This document shows, piece after piece, positions 32,901 to 41,987 of a stretch of DNA of 64,000 bases; the first letter of the stretch is position 1, and each line of letters opens with the position of its first letter. A model generated the notes under the pieces. The model ran no database searches. It saw nothing but the letters and a program-made list of their open reading frames with translations, and was not told the DNA's origin. Position numbers and translations under genes: made by a program. The stretch comes from Dyella caseinilytica (GTDB lineage: Bacteria > Pseudomonadota > Gammaproteobacteria > Xanthomonadales > Rhodanobacteraceae), in assembly GCF_016865235.1 (NCBI RefSeq), contig NZ_CP064030.1, positions 4,154,001-4,218,000 of the forward strand, read 5' to 3'.

Positions 32901-33071
32901 GTGGTGTGCAGCGCGTTGGCGGGAGCGATCCGAAGGATGCGTGCCAGCGGCGGAGGACGAGTATAGCGGACTTGGGGGAGTACGCCCAACGATCGTTTTT
33001 CGCGAAGCAGAGGCCCTGGGCGCTCGGCTCGTCGGACTGATTCGCAGGTTAGGTTAGCTAGCCCCACCCCG

Positions 33072-33096
33072 ACCCTCCCCTGCTTGCAGGGGAGGG
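33072..33096. repeat. CCTCTCCCC/GGGGAGAGG-type palindrome
   Basis: ACCCTCCCCTGC-TT-GCAGGGGAGGG is a strong GC-rich hairpin just after the M61 peptidase stop. It may act as its terminator and resembles the palindromes in the motility region. Confidence 0.55.
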
Positions 33097-33120
33097 AGTG
33101 GTTCTGGAAGGCGCGCAGGT

Positions 33121-35022
33121 TTAGCGGGCCTTGATCAGCTGACTCAAGGTATCCGGCTTGCTGGTGTCGCGTTCCAGATGCGGATACTTCAGGCCGCCGT
33201 GGTAGTCGATGCGCAGCGTCTTGTACTCATCGAAATTCTTCACCAGCAGTTCGATCGATTGGCTGCTGTCCTTGGCGGCGGTGACGGCGTCCTTCATCGC
33301 ATCCGGATCGTAGCTGTGGCCATTGACGGCGATGATGGTCATGCCCGGCGACAGGCCGGCGTTGAAGGCCGGACCATCCCACAGCACGTCGTTGATCGCG
33401 CCTTCCTTGCCGATCGACACACCCAGCGAATAGGTGAAATCGGCGGTGTGACGGAAAGCTTCCGCGGCCTTGATCGCGTCGGAAGGCTTGTCGTTGTAGA
33501 CCAGCTTCCAGCCGTGCGCTTCCAGGCCACCGATCAGCGGACCATGACCATCGAGGCGCGTACGCAGGTAGCTGGTCCAGTCATACGGTGCGATGTCGTT
33601 GAGTGTCTTGACCACGTCCTCGAACGTATACGTGTCGACATCCCATGCACCGGGATTCACGCCGAAGAAGGCCTTACCGAAATCGTCGATGCTCTTCTTG
33701 TTGCCCGTCAGCTCGCGCAGCTTGCCGTCCACTTCCAGCCAGATCATTTCACCGGCGGAGTAGTAGTCCTCGCTGCCCTGGTAGTTGCGATACGGCAGCG
33801 GACGACGCTGGGCGATGGTGGGATCGTTGGTGGTGTCCTGCACATTGCGCCAGCTGGCGAGGCCCGGACGGCCCTTGTCGTAGTTGGCGGCGACGGCTGC
33901 GATCATTTCTTTGTACTGATCGCTGCTCCACAAACCGGAGCGCGCCGCCATGACCTGTCCCCAGAACTGGGTCTGGCCTTCATACACCCACAGCAGCGAG
34001 TCACCCATCGGCACATTGAAGTTCGGCGTGGCCAGATCGGCACCGCGACGGTACTTACCGTCCCAGGAGTGATTGAATTCGTGCGACAGCAGGTCGCGCA
34101 TCACCCAGCTCTTGTCCCATTCGGAGAAGTAGCCGCTGGGCGTGCCGTCTTCGCTGGAGCGATGGTGTTCCAGACCGTTGCCGCTCATCTTGTCGCTGAG
34201 CGAGAACAGGAAATCGTAGTGATCGTAGTGGTGCGCACCGTACAGCTTGTACATCTGCTGTATCAGCGACTGGTGGATCTTCAACTGCTCGGGCGTGATC
34301 TCCAGATACTTCGGATCGTCCGCCACGATATCCATATGCACTGGCGTGCTGGCGCCCGGATCGAGATCGACGCGCTTGAAGTATTTGCCGGCATAAATCG
34401 GCGAATCGACCAGATCGTCGTAGTTGATCGATTTGAAGTGCACCGTATCGCCATCACGCGAGGCGACTTCCAGCGCTGAGCCGAATTGCCAGCCGGCCGG
34501 CAGTGTCACGCTGGGATTGGTCTGAATCTGGCGTGCGAAGTAGCCGGCCGGATACAGCGAAACGGTGTTCCACTGCAGGTTGAGCATTTCCGGCGTCATC
34601 ACCACGCGGCCCTGACGCATGTCCTGCGGCGACAGGTACTGGAACTCCACGTCTACGCTGTTTGCGCCTTGCGGCACATCGACATGGAAGGCGTAGACGT
34701 TGTACTCGTCGCGCGTCCACGGCAGCACCTTGCCGTTGGCCTTCACCACCAGGCCGGCGAACTTGTCGATCGGGCCACTGGGCGAGTGGTTGCCTGGAAT
34801 CCACTCCGGATAAAGCAAGGTCAGCGGACCTGATGCGACGGGTATGACCTCATGCACGCGAAACACGCGATGGGCAAGGTCAGTGGCGTCGACATTGATC
34901 GTCAGCGCGCCGGCGCTGTACGGCACGTTCTGCGGGGCGGATACATCGTCGGCATGGGCGGCAAAAGCGATGCATCCGAGCGTGGCAGCAAGGATGGCGG
35001 CGGCAAGAGGCTGGCGTTTCAA
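33121..35022 (-). CDS. Peptidase M61-family glycyl aminopeptidase-like protein with PDZ domain
   Basis: The 633-residue protein has a signal peptide (LAAAILAATLGCIAFAAHA), the M61 N-terminal domain, an intact zinc motif HEFNHSWDGKYRRG (34069-34083) and the second-ligand region LWVYEGQTQFWGQV. A C-terminal PDZ domain follows (GPAFNAGLSPGMTIIAVNG). It should act in the periplasm as an aminopeptidase with preference for small residues, by family. It is a full-length paralogue of the protein at 5872-7779, whose zinc motif is altered. Confidence 0.92.
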   Translation of the reverse strand: MKRQPLAAAILAATLGCIAFAAHADDVSAPQNVPYSAGALTINVDATDLAHRVFRVHEVIPVASGPLTLLYPEWIPGNHSPSGPIDKFAGLVVKANGKVLPWTRDEYNVYAFHVDVPQGANSVDVEFQYLSPQDMRQGRVVMTPEMLNLQWNTVSLYPAGYFARQIQTNPSVTLPAGWQFGSALEVASRDGDTVHFKSINYDDLVDSPIYAGKYFKRVDLDPGASTPVHMDIVADDPKYLEITPEQLKIHQSLIQQMYKLYGAHHYDHYDFLFSLSDKMSGNGLEHHRSSEDGTPSGYFSEWDKSWVMRDLLSHEFNHSWDGKYRRGADLATPNFNVPMGDSLLWVYEGQTQFWGQVMAARSGLWSSDQYKEMIAAVAANYDKGRPGLASWRNVQDTTNDPTIAQRRPLPYRNYQGSEDYYSAGEMIWLEVDGKLRELTGNKKSIDDFGKAFFGVNPGAWDVDTYTFEDVVKTLNDIAPYDWTSYLRTRLDGHGPLIGGLEAHGWKLVYNDKPSDAIKAAEAFRHTADFTYSLGVSIGKEGAINDVLWDGPAFNAGLSPGMTIIAVNGHSYDPDAMKDAVTAAKDSSQSIELLVKNFDEYKTLRIDYHGGLKYPHLERDTSKPDTLSQLIKAR

Positions 35023-35382
35023 AAGGTTCTCCCGGGCGGTGTTCGGCCGCTGTCACAAACGTGAATGCGGCATAAGCATCCGATGCTAGCCATCTGCAGC
35101 GGCCCAGGCCCCCTGCCAGAGGTCACAGACTGAATGGTTTTCCAACGCGGAGCTTGCGGCGAGATCTTGCGCCCACTCGATGCCCGCGCACTTTCTTACA
35201 TGAATCGCAGGCTTATCCGCGGCGATTAAAGCTGAACCGTAGCTTCCCCGCAGACCATTCCGGAAAGCCTGGGGTCAGCTGAGATGTTACAATGTTGTTA
35301 CATCGCGTACCCCGCGCGATCCGTCACGACGAGTCCCCCAAGCGTCGCCGTGTCGGTCAATAAAAAAGAGATGGAGTCCTCC
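35023..35382. promoter_or_regulatory. Divergent promoter region between M61 peptidase and outer-membrane barrel genes
   Basis: No gene is seen. GATGTTAC-AATGTT-GTTACATC (35281-35302) is an inverted repeat with 7 of 8 pairs, about 80 bases before the barrel gene, and may be an operator. The rest shows nothing clear. Confidence 0.4.
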
Positions 35383-36027
35383 ATGAATAAGCTAGCCCTC
35401 TCGGCCGCTGTGGCCGCCCTTGCCCTGTCCCCCGTGCTGAGCCAGGCCGCCCACGCGGACGACGCCAGCACCGCTACCTACGGTTCGAACATCAACCCGA
35501 ACTGGCAGGACAACTTCTTCGCCGCCGGTAACCTGGGCCAGACCCAGGCTCGCACCAGCGACCTGGACCATAACAACAGCGTGTTCCAGAACGTCCGCTT
35601 CGGCTGGCGCTGGAATGGCATCATCGGTCCGGAAATCGGCTACGTGTACCTCGGCCGCCCCAAGGCTGACATTGGCAATGGCTTCGGTTCGCTGTCGGCC
35701 AAGCCGCAGGCCGCCACCGTCGGCTTGAACGCCAAGTACAACTTCTACCAGGCCTGGTACGTGACCGCCCACGCCGGTTACATGCGTTCGCGCACCGAGC
35801 TGGCTTTCACGGCTGGTGACTTCGACAGCCGCTACAAGACCTGGAACAGCGGTCTGTACGCCGGTCTGGGCGTTGGCTATGACGTCACCAAGAATGTCAG
35901 CCTGGCTCTGAACTACGACAACTACCGTCTGCAGGCTGGTAACGACACCAGCGTCTACTACACGGGCGTGGGTCACACCCGCACCAACATCGCTGCGTAC
36001 TCCGCTTCGGTGGAATACCGCTTCTAA
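35383..36027 (+). CDS. Outer membrane beta-barrel protein
   Basis: The protein of about 214 residues has a signal peptide ending AHA before DDAST. A small beta-barrel follows, with alternating hydrophobic strands (FGWRWNGIIGPEIGYVYLG, AATVGLNAKYNFYQAWYVTAHAGYM, YAGLGVGYDVTKNVSLALNYDNY). It ends SASVEYRF, with the terminal Phe used for Bam-dependent assembly. It resembles the OmpA/OmpX-like eight-stranded group; ligand or pore function is unknown. The ATG at 35383 follows a GGAG ribosome site. Confidence 0.85.
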   Translation: MNKLALSAAVAALALSPVLSQAAHADDASTATYGSNINPNWQDNFFAAGNLGQTQARTSDLDHNNSVFQNVRFGWRWNGIIGPEIGYVYLGRPKADIGNGFGSLSAKPQAATVGLNAKYNFYQAWYVTAHAGYMRSRTELAFTAGDFDSRYKTWNSGLYAGLGVGYDVTKNVSLALNYDNYRLQAGNDTSVYYTGVGHTRTNIAAYSASVEYRF

Positions 36028-36073
36028 GCGAGTTGATAGCCGTCGCCTCAGCGCGATGGCCAGCGTTACCCAA

Positions 36074-36102
36074 ATCCCCCGGGGCAACCCGGGGGATTTT
36101 TT
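36074..36102 (+). terminator. Strong rho-independent terminator after the barrel gene
   Basis: ATCCCCCGGG and CCCGGGGGAT pair perfectly around GCAA and are followed by TTTTT. Confidence 0.93.
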
Positions 36103-36238
36103 GTTGGGTCATCGGGGGATGTGCGACCGTCGCGGCCGGCCTCTGCCCCACCGTCATCTGATCTAAAGTTCGGCCACCCCAGGCCGATATGTCTCCCAAG
36201 CCGCTCTCGCGTGGCAACCCCGGCCTAAGGACTGACAT

Positions 36239-36598
36239 ATGAAATCACTCATCGCCGCGACCGCGCTGCTGGTCGCCCCCGTCGCAGCTCATGCTTGTGC
36301 ATCCACTGATTTCGCGATCCAGGACGTGAAAGTTGCTGCCGTCGGCAGCGGCATGGCGACCCGCCTGAGCGTCAAGGGCAAGTTGGTGAACAACTGCACC
36401 TCGGCCGCCGCCGCACAAGTGCGCCTCGATGCGAAGGACAGCACCGGCAACGTGCTGGCCACCAAAGAAGGCTGGCCCGCCGGCACCACCAATATCAGCC
36501 CTGGTCAATCAGTCGATTTCGACCTGGGCCGCCTGCTGCATTACCAACCGGACATGCAGAGCTATTCCTTGAGCGTGGTCGACGTCCGCGCCTGGTAA
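36239..36598 (+). CDS. Small secreted protein of unknown function
   Basis: The 119-residue protein has a signal peptide (MKSLIAATALLVAPVAAHA) and a mature part of about 100 residues with beta character (RLSVKGKLVNNCTSAAAAQVRLDAKDSTGNVLAT). Two cysteines could form a disulphide. The layout resembles FxLYD-like immunoglobulin-fold domains, but I cannot assign a family with certainty. It is a single-gene unit with its own terminator. Confidence 0.7.
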   Translation: MKSLIAATALLVAPVAAHACASTDFAIQDVKVAAVGSGMATRLSVKGKLVNNCTSAAAAQVRLDAKDSTGNVLATKEGWPAGTTNISPGQSVDFDLGRLLHYQPDMQSYSLSVVDVRAW

Positions 36599-36628
36599 AT
36601 CGGTTTTCCTGTGCGTGTGTGAACCTGC

Positions 36629-36659
36629 CGGCGGCATGCCCATGCCGTCGGCTTTTTTT
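36629..36659 (+). terminator. Terminator after the small secreted protein gene
   Basis: GCCGGCGGCATG and CATGCCGTCGGC pair around CC with one mismatch, followed by seven T residues. Confidence 0.9.
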
Positions 36660-36767
36660 ATGCCCTTTCACCTGGCTGACAGGCAACGCCATTCAGGTTT
36701 TGATGACTGTCGCCAATTCCCTCCGTTACCTGCATGATTGAAGGACGGGGGAATACAGGGGCAAAGC

Positions 36768-38420
36768 ATGGGGCTGGCGAAAGAGCTGCGAAGCCATTGG
36801 GCCAGGCATTTGGCGGTGATTGCCGGCTACATGCTTATACGCACCCTGTTCCATCCATTCACCGACGGCCACATGTCCCTTTACGCCGGCCTGCGGCTCG
36901 GTGCGCTACTGCTGCTTCCTTATCGCTACTGGCCGGCGGTCGTTGCTTGCGACATCTTCTGCCTCGCGCAAACCACTATCGAATGCGCCGGCCAGCTTGG
37001 CACGCACTGGGCGATGTGGAACATGCTTCCGGGTTCCATCACCGCACAACCCATCGCATGGTGGTGCCGCGAGCGGATGGGACTGTTCCCGAACAAACGG
37101 CAAGTCAACTTCATGGCACTTTTCGTGGCCATTGCCGGTGTGTCGGCAACCTGGACACTGTTCAATTGCATCACCATGCTCAGTGCCACCGATCCAACAC
37201 AACCCTTGAAGCTGTCCGCCACCTTGGTGGCTGCCGCCTTCACCGGGCAATACATGGGCATGCTGGCGACGATACCGTGGGCCTTGATGGCGCGGGTGGA
37301 GTGGGAATCGAAGCTACCGGTGCGCCAGCGCTGGCAACGCATCAGCCATCACGTATTTGCCGCCGACACACTGATCATGCTGGCTGGTACGGCCATCTTC
37401 CTGTTCCTGCTGAGCCGCAACAATCACAACGACGTACGGCATATCGCGCTCAGAGTCGTCTTCGTGCCCATGGTCTGGCTGTTGGTGAAACAGGACTGGC
37501 GCGCGGTAGCGGTAAGCGGCACACCGTGCATTCTGTTTCTTGGCGCCTTGCTGGACTCCATCCCCAATCCCACCGTCGCGCAGGCGGAAGGCTTCATTGC
37601 CCTGTGTCTTACCGGCCTCTTTGCACTCGGAACCCGTATTACGTCGCAGCAACAACAAAAAGAACATGAACGACGCCAAGCCAAACGAGCCATCCTGCTC
37701 GCCCAGCAAAGCATGCAATTGAACGAAACACGTATGCGAAAAACAGCACAGGCATTGGAACTTGCAGGGAGTGTGCTGCACCTCTCGCATCACCAACTGT
37801 TGACGCGCTTTCGCAACATGCTTCCGGCCAACGAAGCCATGCGCTATGACCGTCAGGCGACGGCAACACAAAGCCAGGTCAGCGGGCTCGCCGACAGCAT
37901 GCATCCGTCGGCGTGGCGCCAACGCGGGTTACCGGCGGCGTTACACGAAACCATCGCGCGTGTGTTGGCCGAAGCTGGCGTTGCCTACCGTTGCGACATC
38001 AAGGGCGCGACACTGAGCGACCTCTCGCCCAGCATGCATACGGCCATCTATCGACAAGCTTGCGAATCGGTAACCTACGTCAACATGCAAATGGTCTGCT
38101 CAAGCGTGCGCGTGCGCTTGCGCGTTGGCATCACGCGTCAAGTGCATTGGGCCATGCTTTGTGTGGATGGAACCGTTGAGCCCACGCACATAAACGACGC
38201 CGTGTACGACATTGGCGAACGTGAGTTTCTGGCGTCCAAACTGGGCGCCTATGGCCTCAACCTGGACGCGATGCGCAATCATGCGTATCTGTTCAACGGC
38301 CTTATCCATGAGCGCATGACACACAAGGGCATGCGAATCAGCTGCCTGTTCGTAGACGAGCCGATGCGCCATGTACAGCGGCCCATTGTGCCGACACCTG
38401 CGAACCCCTGGATTGCCTGA
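36768..38420 (+). CDS. MASE1-domain membrane sensor with a degenerate kinase-like C-terminus
   Basis: The protein of about 550 residues has eight or so N-terminal membrane helices forming a MASE1 sensory domain (about residues 1-285, including LRLGALLLLPYRYWPAVVACDIFCLA and VFVPMVWLLVKQDWRA). A coiled region follows (QQQKEHERRQAKRAILLAQQ). The C-terminal part resembles NarL/UhpB-type histidine kinases (LHETIARVLAEAGVAYRCDIKG, then IYRQACESVTYVN), but the usual ATP-binding N and G boxes are not visible. The ATG at 36768 fits the MASE1 start; a TTG at 36738 is upstream. No response regulator is adjacent. Confidence 0.75.
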   Translation: MGLAKELRSHWARHLAVIAGYMLIRTLFHPFTDGHMSLYAGLRLGALLLLPYRYWPAVVACDIFCLAQTTIECAGQLGTHWAMWNMLPGSITAQPIAWWCRERMGLFPNKRQVNFMALFVAIAGVSATWTLFNCITMLSATDPTQPLKLSATLVAAAFTGQYMGMLATIPWALMARVEWESKLPVRQRWQRISHHVFAADTLIMLAGTAIFLFLLSRNNHNDVRHIALRVVFVPMVWLLVKQDWRAVAVSGTPCILFLGALLDSIPNPTVAQAEGFIALCLTGLFALGTRITSQQQQKEHERRQAKRAILLAQQSMQLNETRMRKTAQALELAGSVLHLSHHQLLTRFRNMLPANEAMRYDRQATATQSQVSGLADSMHPSAWRQRGLPAALHETIARVLAEAGVAYRCDIKGATLSDLSPSMHTAIYRQACESVTYVNMQMVCSSVRVRLRVGITRQVHWAMLCVDGTVEPTHINDAVYDIGEREFLASKLGAYGLNLDAMRNHAYLFNGLIHERMTHKGMRISCLFVDEPMRHVQRPIVPTPANPWIA

Positions 38421-38499
38421 GTTGTTGGACGTGTGACTGCGCGGGAAACGTAGATTGCGTTACCGCGCACTTGATCCAGGGATAGTCCAAGCTTGTATG

Positions 38500-38531
38500 G
38501 CCGTCATCCCCGCTTTCGCGGAAATAGCGGC
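38500..38531. repeat. Degenerate CGTCATTCCCGC-type palindrome
   Basis: GCCGTCATCCCCGC-TTTC-GCGGAAATAGCGGC is a mutated copy of the palindrome at 51907-51938. It lies between convergent genes. Confidence 0.55.
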
Positions 38532-38539
38532 TATACGAA

Positions 38540-38842
38540 TCAGTGCAGGGTGAACAGCTTGTCGAACCCAGCCACGCGCAGGGTGCCGCGCAGCGCCGTG
38601 TTGGCATTGACGATACGAATCTCAGCGCGATCACCACCGGCATGCTCGCGCAGCAAAAGGAGCATACCCAGCGCAGAGCTGTCCATGCTTTCCACTTCAC
38701 CCAGATCGATCACGTAACTACGCGACCGCGACGCACCCAGACAGGCATCGTGGAATTGGCGATGCACGCTGAAGTCGAAATGGCTGCCGAGCTGCAGGGT
38801 GACGCAATCTTGTTCGATATCGTGCTGAACGTTGAGACTCAT
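38540..38842 (-). CDS. STAS-domain protein (anti-sigma-factor-antagonist-like)
   Basis: The 100-residue protein is a single STAS domain. The segment VIDLGEVESMDSSALGMLLLLREHAG holds the conserved serine that is phosphorylated in SpoIIAA-like proteins, and NANTALRGTLRVAGFDKLF follows. It is the last gene of the long chemotaxis operon, 11 bases after the MCP-like gene. A second STAS gene opens the same operon at 51785. Its kinase or phosphatase partner is not evident. Confidence 0.85.
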   Translation of the reverse strand: MSLNVQHDIEQDCVTLQLGSHFDFSVHRQFHDACLGASRSRSYVIDLGEVESMDSSALGMLLLLREHAGGDRAEIRIVNANTALRGTLRVAGFDKLFTLH

Positions 38843-38853
38843 GGCGTCATTCC

Positions 38854-40056
38854 TCAGAACAATTCAATCTCGCCGGCATCCATGCTGTTCTGCAGGGCCG
38901 GTCCGCGCGAACGAAGGCGCGCTTTCTCGCGTTGCATGGCAAGGCGTTCGCGCACACGTTCAGAATGCTGGCGCAGCAGTTGCGCATCCACCGTCTCGCA
39001 GGCGAGGGTCTGGATATCCTGGGTGGTTTCAGCGACGACGCCTTGCAGTTCGACCAGACGGGTACGCGTCTGGTTGAGCAGCTGGCTGAGAATGTCTTCG
39101 AACTGCAGCGAGCGGATGGTGGTGGAGACGTCGTTACCCAGGCCACGATTGATCTCGACCACCTGATCTGCCACCGCACTGGTGCGCGCGTCGCTTTCGG
39201 TGACGTGAGCCATCATCGCATCGATGTCGCCCTTGGCCGACAGCGCGACGTTGAGATCCTGCGACGCCAGCTCGCCAATCAGGCCACGCACCTGCTCCAT
39301 CGCGATGCGTGCGCGTTCCACGTGACTGCCGATCTGTTCGTTAAACTGGTTGGAATGGCTGGCGAGATTGCGAATTTCACCGGCCACCACCGCAAAGCCG
39401 CGGCCCGCTTCGCCGGCACGTGCCGCTTCGATGGCCGCGTTGAGCGCCAGCAGATTGGTTTCCTCGGCGATGGTGTTCACGTTCTTGAGCAGCGTGAACA
39501 CCGCATCCATTTCCTTGGACATGCCATCGATGCGATAGACGATACGCAGGCTTTCACGTGACAACTGCACGATCAGGCCGACGAAATGTTCCAGCAGGTC
39601 GCCAGTACGTGCGGCGAAATCCTGCACGGACACGCCACCGTTCTGCACGCCGATGATCTGCTTCAGCAGCGACTGCTGCATGCCGGTTTTCTGCGACAAG
39701 CCATCGAAACCGCCGCCGAGTTCGGAGACCGCGTCGCGTAGCAGATCCAGCGCCTGATGCAGTTCGCGCGAGGCGTGGCCCAGTTCGTCCACCAGGGCGC
39801 CGCGCACGTCTTCCAGCGCTTCGCGCACCGGAGCACTGTCGGGCTCCACCGCGGTTTCCACCACGATCGAGGGCGTGGCCAGCTTGCGGCATTCGAAGAT
39901 CCACACCGCACACAACCCGGTGATCAGCACCGGCGCCAGCCACATCGGATTCCACACCAGGCACAGCAACAACGCGACGAGGCTCGCGCCGATGCCGATG
40001 AGTGGACGCGGAGCGGAGAGAGGCCGCGCGACAAGATTGGGAATATTCACGGACAT
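38854..40056 (-). CDS. Methyl-accepting chemotaxis-like protein without a periplasmic sensor
   Basis: The protein of about 400 residues has a short hydrophobic hairpin near the N-terminus (IGIGASLVALLLCLVWNPMWLAPVLITGLCAVWIF), so it lacks a periplasmic domain. It has an MCP signalling domain with the hairpin tip NTIAEETNLLALNAAIEAARAGEAGRGFAVVAGEIRNLA. Long helices follow (LQFEDILSQLLNQTRTRLVELQ). It ends GEIELF, the same kind of tail as CheD. It may read a cytosolic signal. Confidence 0.87.
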   Translation of the reverse strand: MSVNIPNLVARPLSAPRPLIGIGASLVALLLCLVWNPMWLAPVLITGLCAVWIFECRKLATPSIVVETAVEPDSAPVREALEDVRGALVDELGHASRELHQALDLLRDAVSELGGGFDGLSQKTGMQQSLLKQIIGVQNGGVSVQDFAARTGDLLEHFVGLIVQLSRESLRIVYRIDGMSKEMDAVFTLLKNVNTIAEETNLLALNAAIEAARAGEAGRGFAVVAGEIRNLASHSNQFNEQIGSHVERARIAMEQVRGLIGELASQDLNVALSAKGDIDAMMAHVTESDARTSAVADQVVEINRGLGNDVSTTIRSLQFEDILSQLLNQTRTRLVELQGVVAETTQDIQTLACETVDAQLLRQHSERVRERLAMQREKARLRSRGPALQNSMDAGEIELF

Positions 40057-40072
40057 AGGATGTTCCGATACG

Positions 40073-41170
40073 TCAGGAGGCAGCGCGTCGTGCGCTGACG
40101 ATGGGTTGTTGCGCCAGCACCAACACGCGTGCGGCAATCTGTTCAAGCGGCAGCTTTTCGTCGGCAGCGCCAAGCTTCCAGGCTGCGCCGGGCATGCCCC
40201 ACACCACGGAACTGGCTTCGTCTTGCACCAGGGTCGGCGCGCCGCTTTCGCGCAGTTCCAGCAGGCCGCGCGCACCGTCGTCGCCCATGCCGGTGAGCAG
40301 CACACCGATGCCGGCGGCGCCGATGCTGGCGGCGGTCGAGCGGAATAGCACGTCCACGCTGGGCTTGTGACGATTCACCTGTGGACCATCGTGCAGGCGG
40401 CATACGTGCTTGGCGCCATCCCACATCAGCAGCAAGTGCTCGCCGCCTGGAGCGATGTACACGTGACCGGGCTGAATGGGCTGGCCATCGCGCGCTTCGC
40501 ACACGCGCATTGCCGAGCAGTTGTTCATGCGCGACGCAAACGGACCGCTAAAAGCAGCCGGAATATGCTGCGTAATGACGATCGGCGGCGCATCCGGCGG
40601 CATGGCTTCCAGCAGCACGCGGATCGCTTCGGTGCCGCCGGTGGACGCTCCCACGGCGATAATGCGCTGACTACCGCGCGTGCCCGCTGACTGCGAGCGT
40701 GGTAACACGGCATCCGCGGAAAGGCGCGGCGGCACGTCTAGCTTCTGCACCGTGGTGTACGGGCGCGGACGAGTCAGCGCCGCCATCTTTACCTTGGCGC
40801 AAATTTCCTGCGCGCTTTCGGCAAAGCAGTTGGCCAGATCGCTGGAAGGCTTGGTGAAGAAATCCACGGCGCCGATTTCCAGCGCACGCAATGTGACTTC
40901 CGCGCCACGCTCAGTCAGCGATGACACCATCACCACCGGCATCGGCCGCAGGCGCATCAGATTTTCAAGGAAAGTCAGGCCATCCATGCGCGGCATTTCC
41001 ACGTCGAGCGTCAGCACGTCGGGATTGAGCTGCTTGATCTTGTCGCGCGCGATCAGCGGATCGGCGGCCACGCCGACGACCTCGATACCGGGATCGGAAT
41101 CGAGCATGGCCGACAGCAGCTTCCGCACCAGTGCGGAGTCATCGACTACCAGGACGCGAACTTTTTCCAT
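40073..41170 (-). CDS. cheB: Chemotaxis response regulator protein-glutamate methylesterase CheB
   Basis: The 365-residue protein has a receiver domain with phosphorylation site Asp56 (VLTLDVEMPRMDG). The methylesterase domain carries the catalytic triad in GASTGGTEA (Ser), ITQHIPAAFS (His) and GMGDDGARG (Asp). It removes methyl groups from receptors and deamidates them. It follows cheD after a 160-base gap that holds a long inverted repeat. Confidence 0.95.
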   Translation of the reverse strand: MEKVRVLVVDDSALVRKLLSAMLDSDPGIEVVGVAADPLIARDKIKQLNPDVLTLDVEMPRMDGLTFLENLMRLRPMPVVMVSSLTERGAEVTLRALEIGAVDFFTKPSSDLANCFAESAQEICAKVKMAALTRPRPYTTVQKLDVPPRLSADAVLPRSQSAGTRGSQRIIAVGASTGGTEAIRVLLEAMPPDAPPIVITQHIPAAFSGPFASRMNNCSAMRVCEARDGQPIQPGHVYIAPGGEHLLLMWDGAKHVCRLHDGPQVNRHKPSVDVLFRSTAASIGAAGIGVLLTGMGDDGARGLLELRESGAPTLVQDEASSVVWGMPGAAWKLGAADEKLPLEQIAARVLVLAQQPIVSARRAAS

Positions 41171-41208
41171 TGCCGCCTTCTCGCTTAATGCTTTAGGTCT
41201 TCAATCAA

Positions 41209-41303
41209 GGGCGAAGGATGAGCAGCGAGGGCCGCGGACTTATGCGCTGCTCGCCCCCTGTAATGACGTGCGCGCTCGCGCCCTCGCCACTCATCCTTCG
41301 CCC
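41209..41303. repeat. Long inverted repeat between cheD and cheB
   Basis: GGGCGAAGGATGAG plus CGAGGG (41209-41231) is the reverse complement of CCCTCG plus CTCATCCTTCGCCC (41281-41303), with 20 of 23 positions paired and a 49-base loop. It would form a large RNA stem within the operon transcript. Confidence 0.65.
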
Positions 41304-41330
41304 CTGTCAAACAAACTACGGGAGCCTGAA

Positions 41331-41987
41331 TCAGAACAGCTCCACCTCTCCCTTTATCGGATCATTCGCCAAACGCTTGAGGTACCGCTGCTCGTTGGCG
41401 GCCAGTTCCGCGTCGCGCTGGCTGCGCAACTGGCGCACCCGCACTCGCCCGCTGGCCGGGAAAAACTGCAGCTGGCGCGGGTAGATATCGCCCACGTCCT
41501 CGGCCACCAAGGGCAGCCCCTCGGTCTCCAGGTAGCGCTTCACGAAAGTGATGTTGCGCAGGCCCACGTCGGTCATCTGCGCCAGCACCCGGCCGCCCCC
41601 GAAGATCTTCACGGTCAACGCATCGCGCCGGCCGCCGGCCTTCAGGATGGCGTTGATCAGCTGCTCCATCGCGTCGCTGCCGTAGCGGGCCGCGCGCCCG
41701 ATCGCCGCCGACCAGTCATTGCGCTCGCCGCTCATCGGCTCGGGCAGCATGAAGTGGTTCATTCCGCCGATGCGCCGCTCGTTGTCGCGAATGCACGCCG
41801 ACACGCACGAGCCGAGCACCGTGGAAACCATTTCTTCCTGCCCGCTGACATAGAACTCGCCCGGCAGGACCTTCACGGTCATGCAGGCGTGGGTGGGGTC
41901 CCAGAATCGGCGCATGTGCTCGAACCCGGGCAAAACGGTATTGGAGGGGCGAGGCGCTACAGCAACGCCGGGCATCGGGGCAGTCAT
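41331..41987 (-). CDS. cheD: Chemoreceptor glutamine deamidase CheD
   Basis: The 218-residue protein has the catalytic Cys in VSTVLGSCVSACI and the catalytic His in GGMNHFMLPEP. The substrate-side motif VKIFGGGRVLAQMTDVGLRN also fits CheD. It deamidates receptor glutamines. It ends IKGEVELF. Its start overlaps the cheR stop by 4 bases. Confidence 0.94.
   Translation of the reverse strand: MTAPMPGVAVAPRPSNTVLPGFEHMRRFWDPTHACMTVKVLPGEFYVSGQEEMVSTVLGSCVSACIRDNERRIGGMNHFMLPEPMSGERNDWSAAIGRAARYGSDAMEQLINAILKAGGRRDALTVKIFGGGRVLAQMTDVGLRNITFVKRYLETEGLPLVAEDVGDIYPRQLQFFPASGRVRVRQLRSQRDAELAANEQRYLKRLANDPIKGEVELF

Noticed and set aside
33178..34479. Long plus-strand open frame opposite the M61 peptidase
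   Set aside because: It is the complement of a clear peptidase gene and has no recognisable domain.
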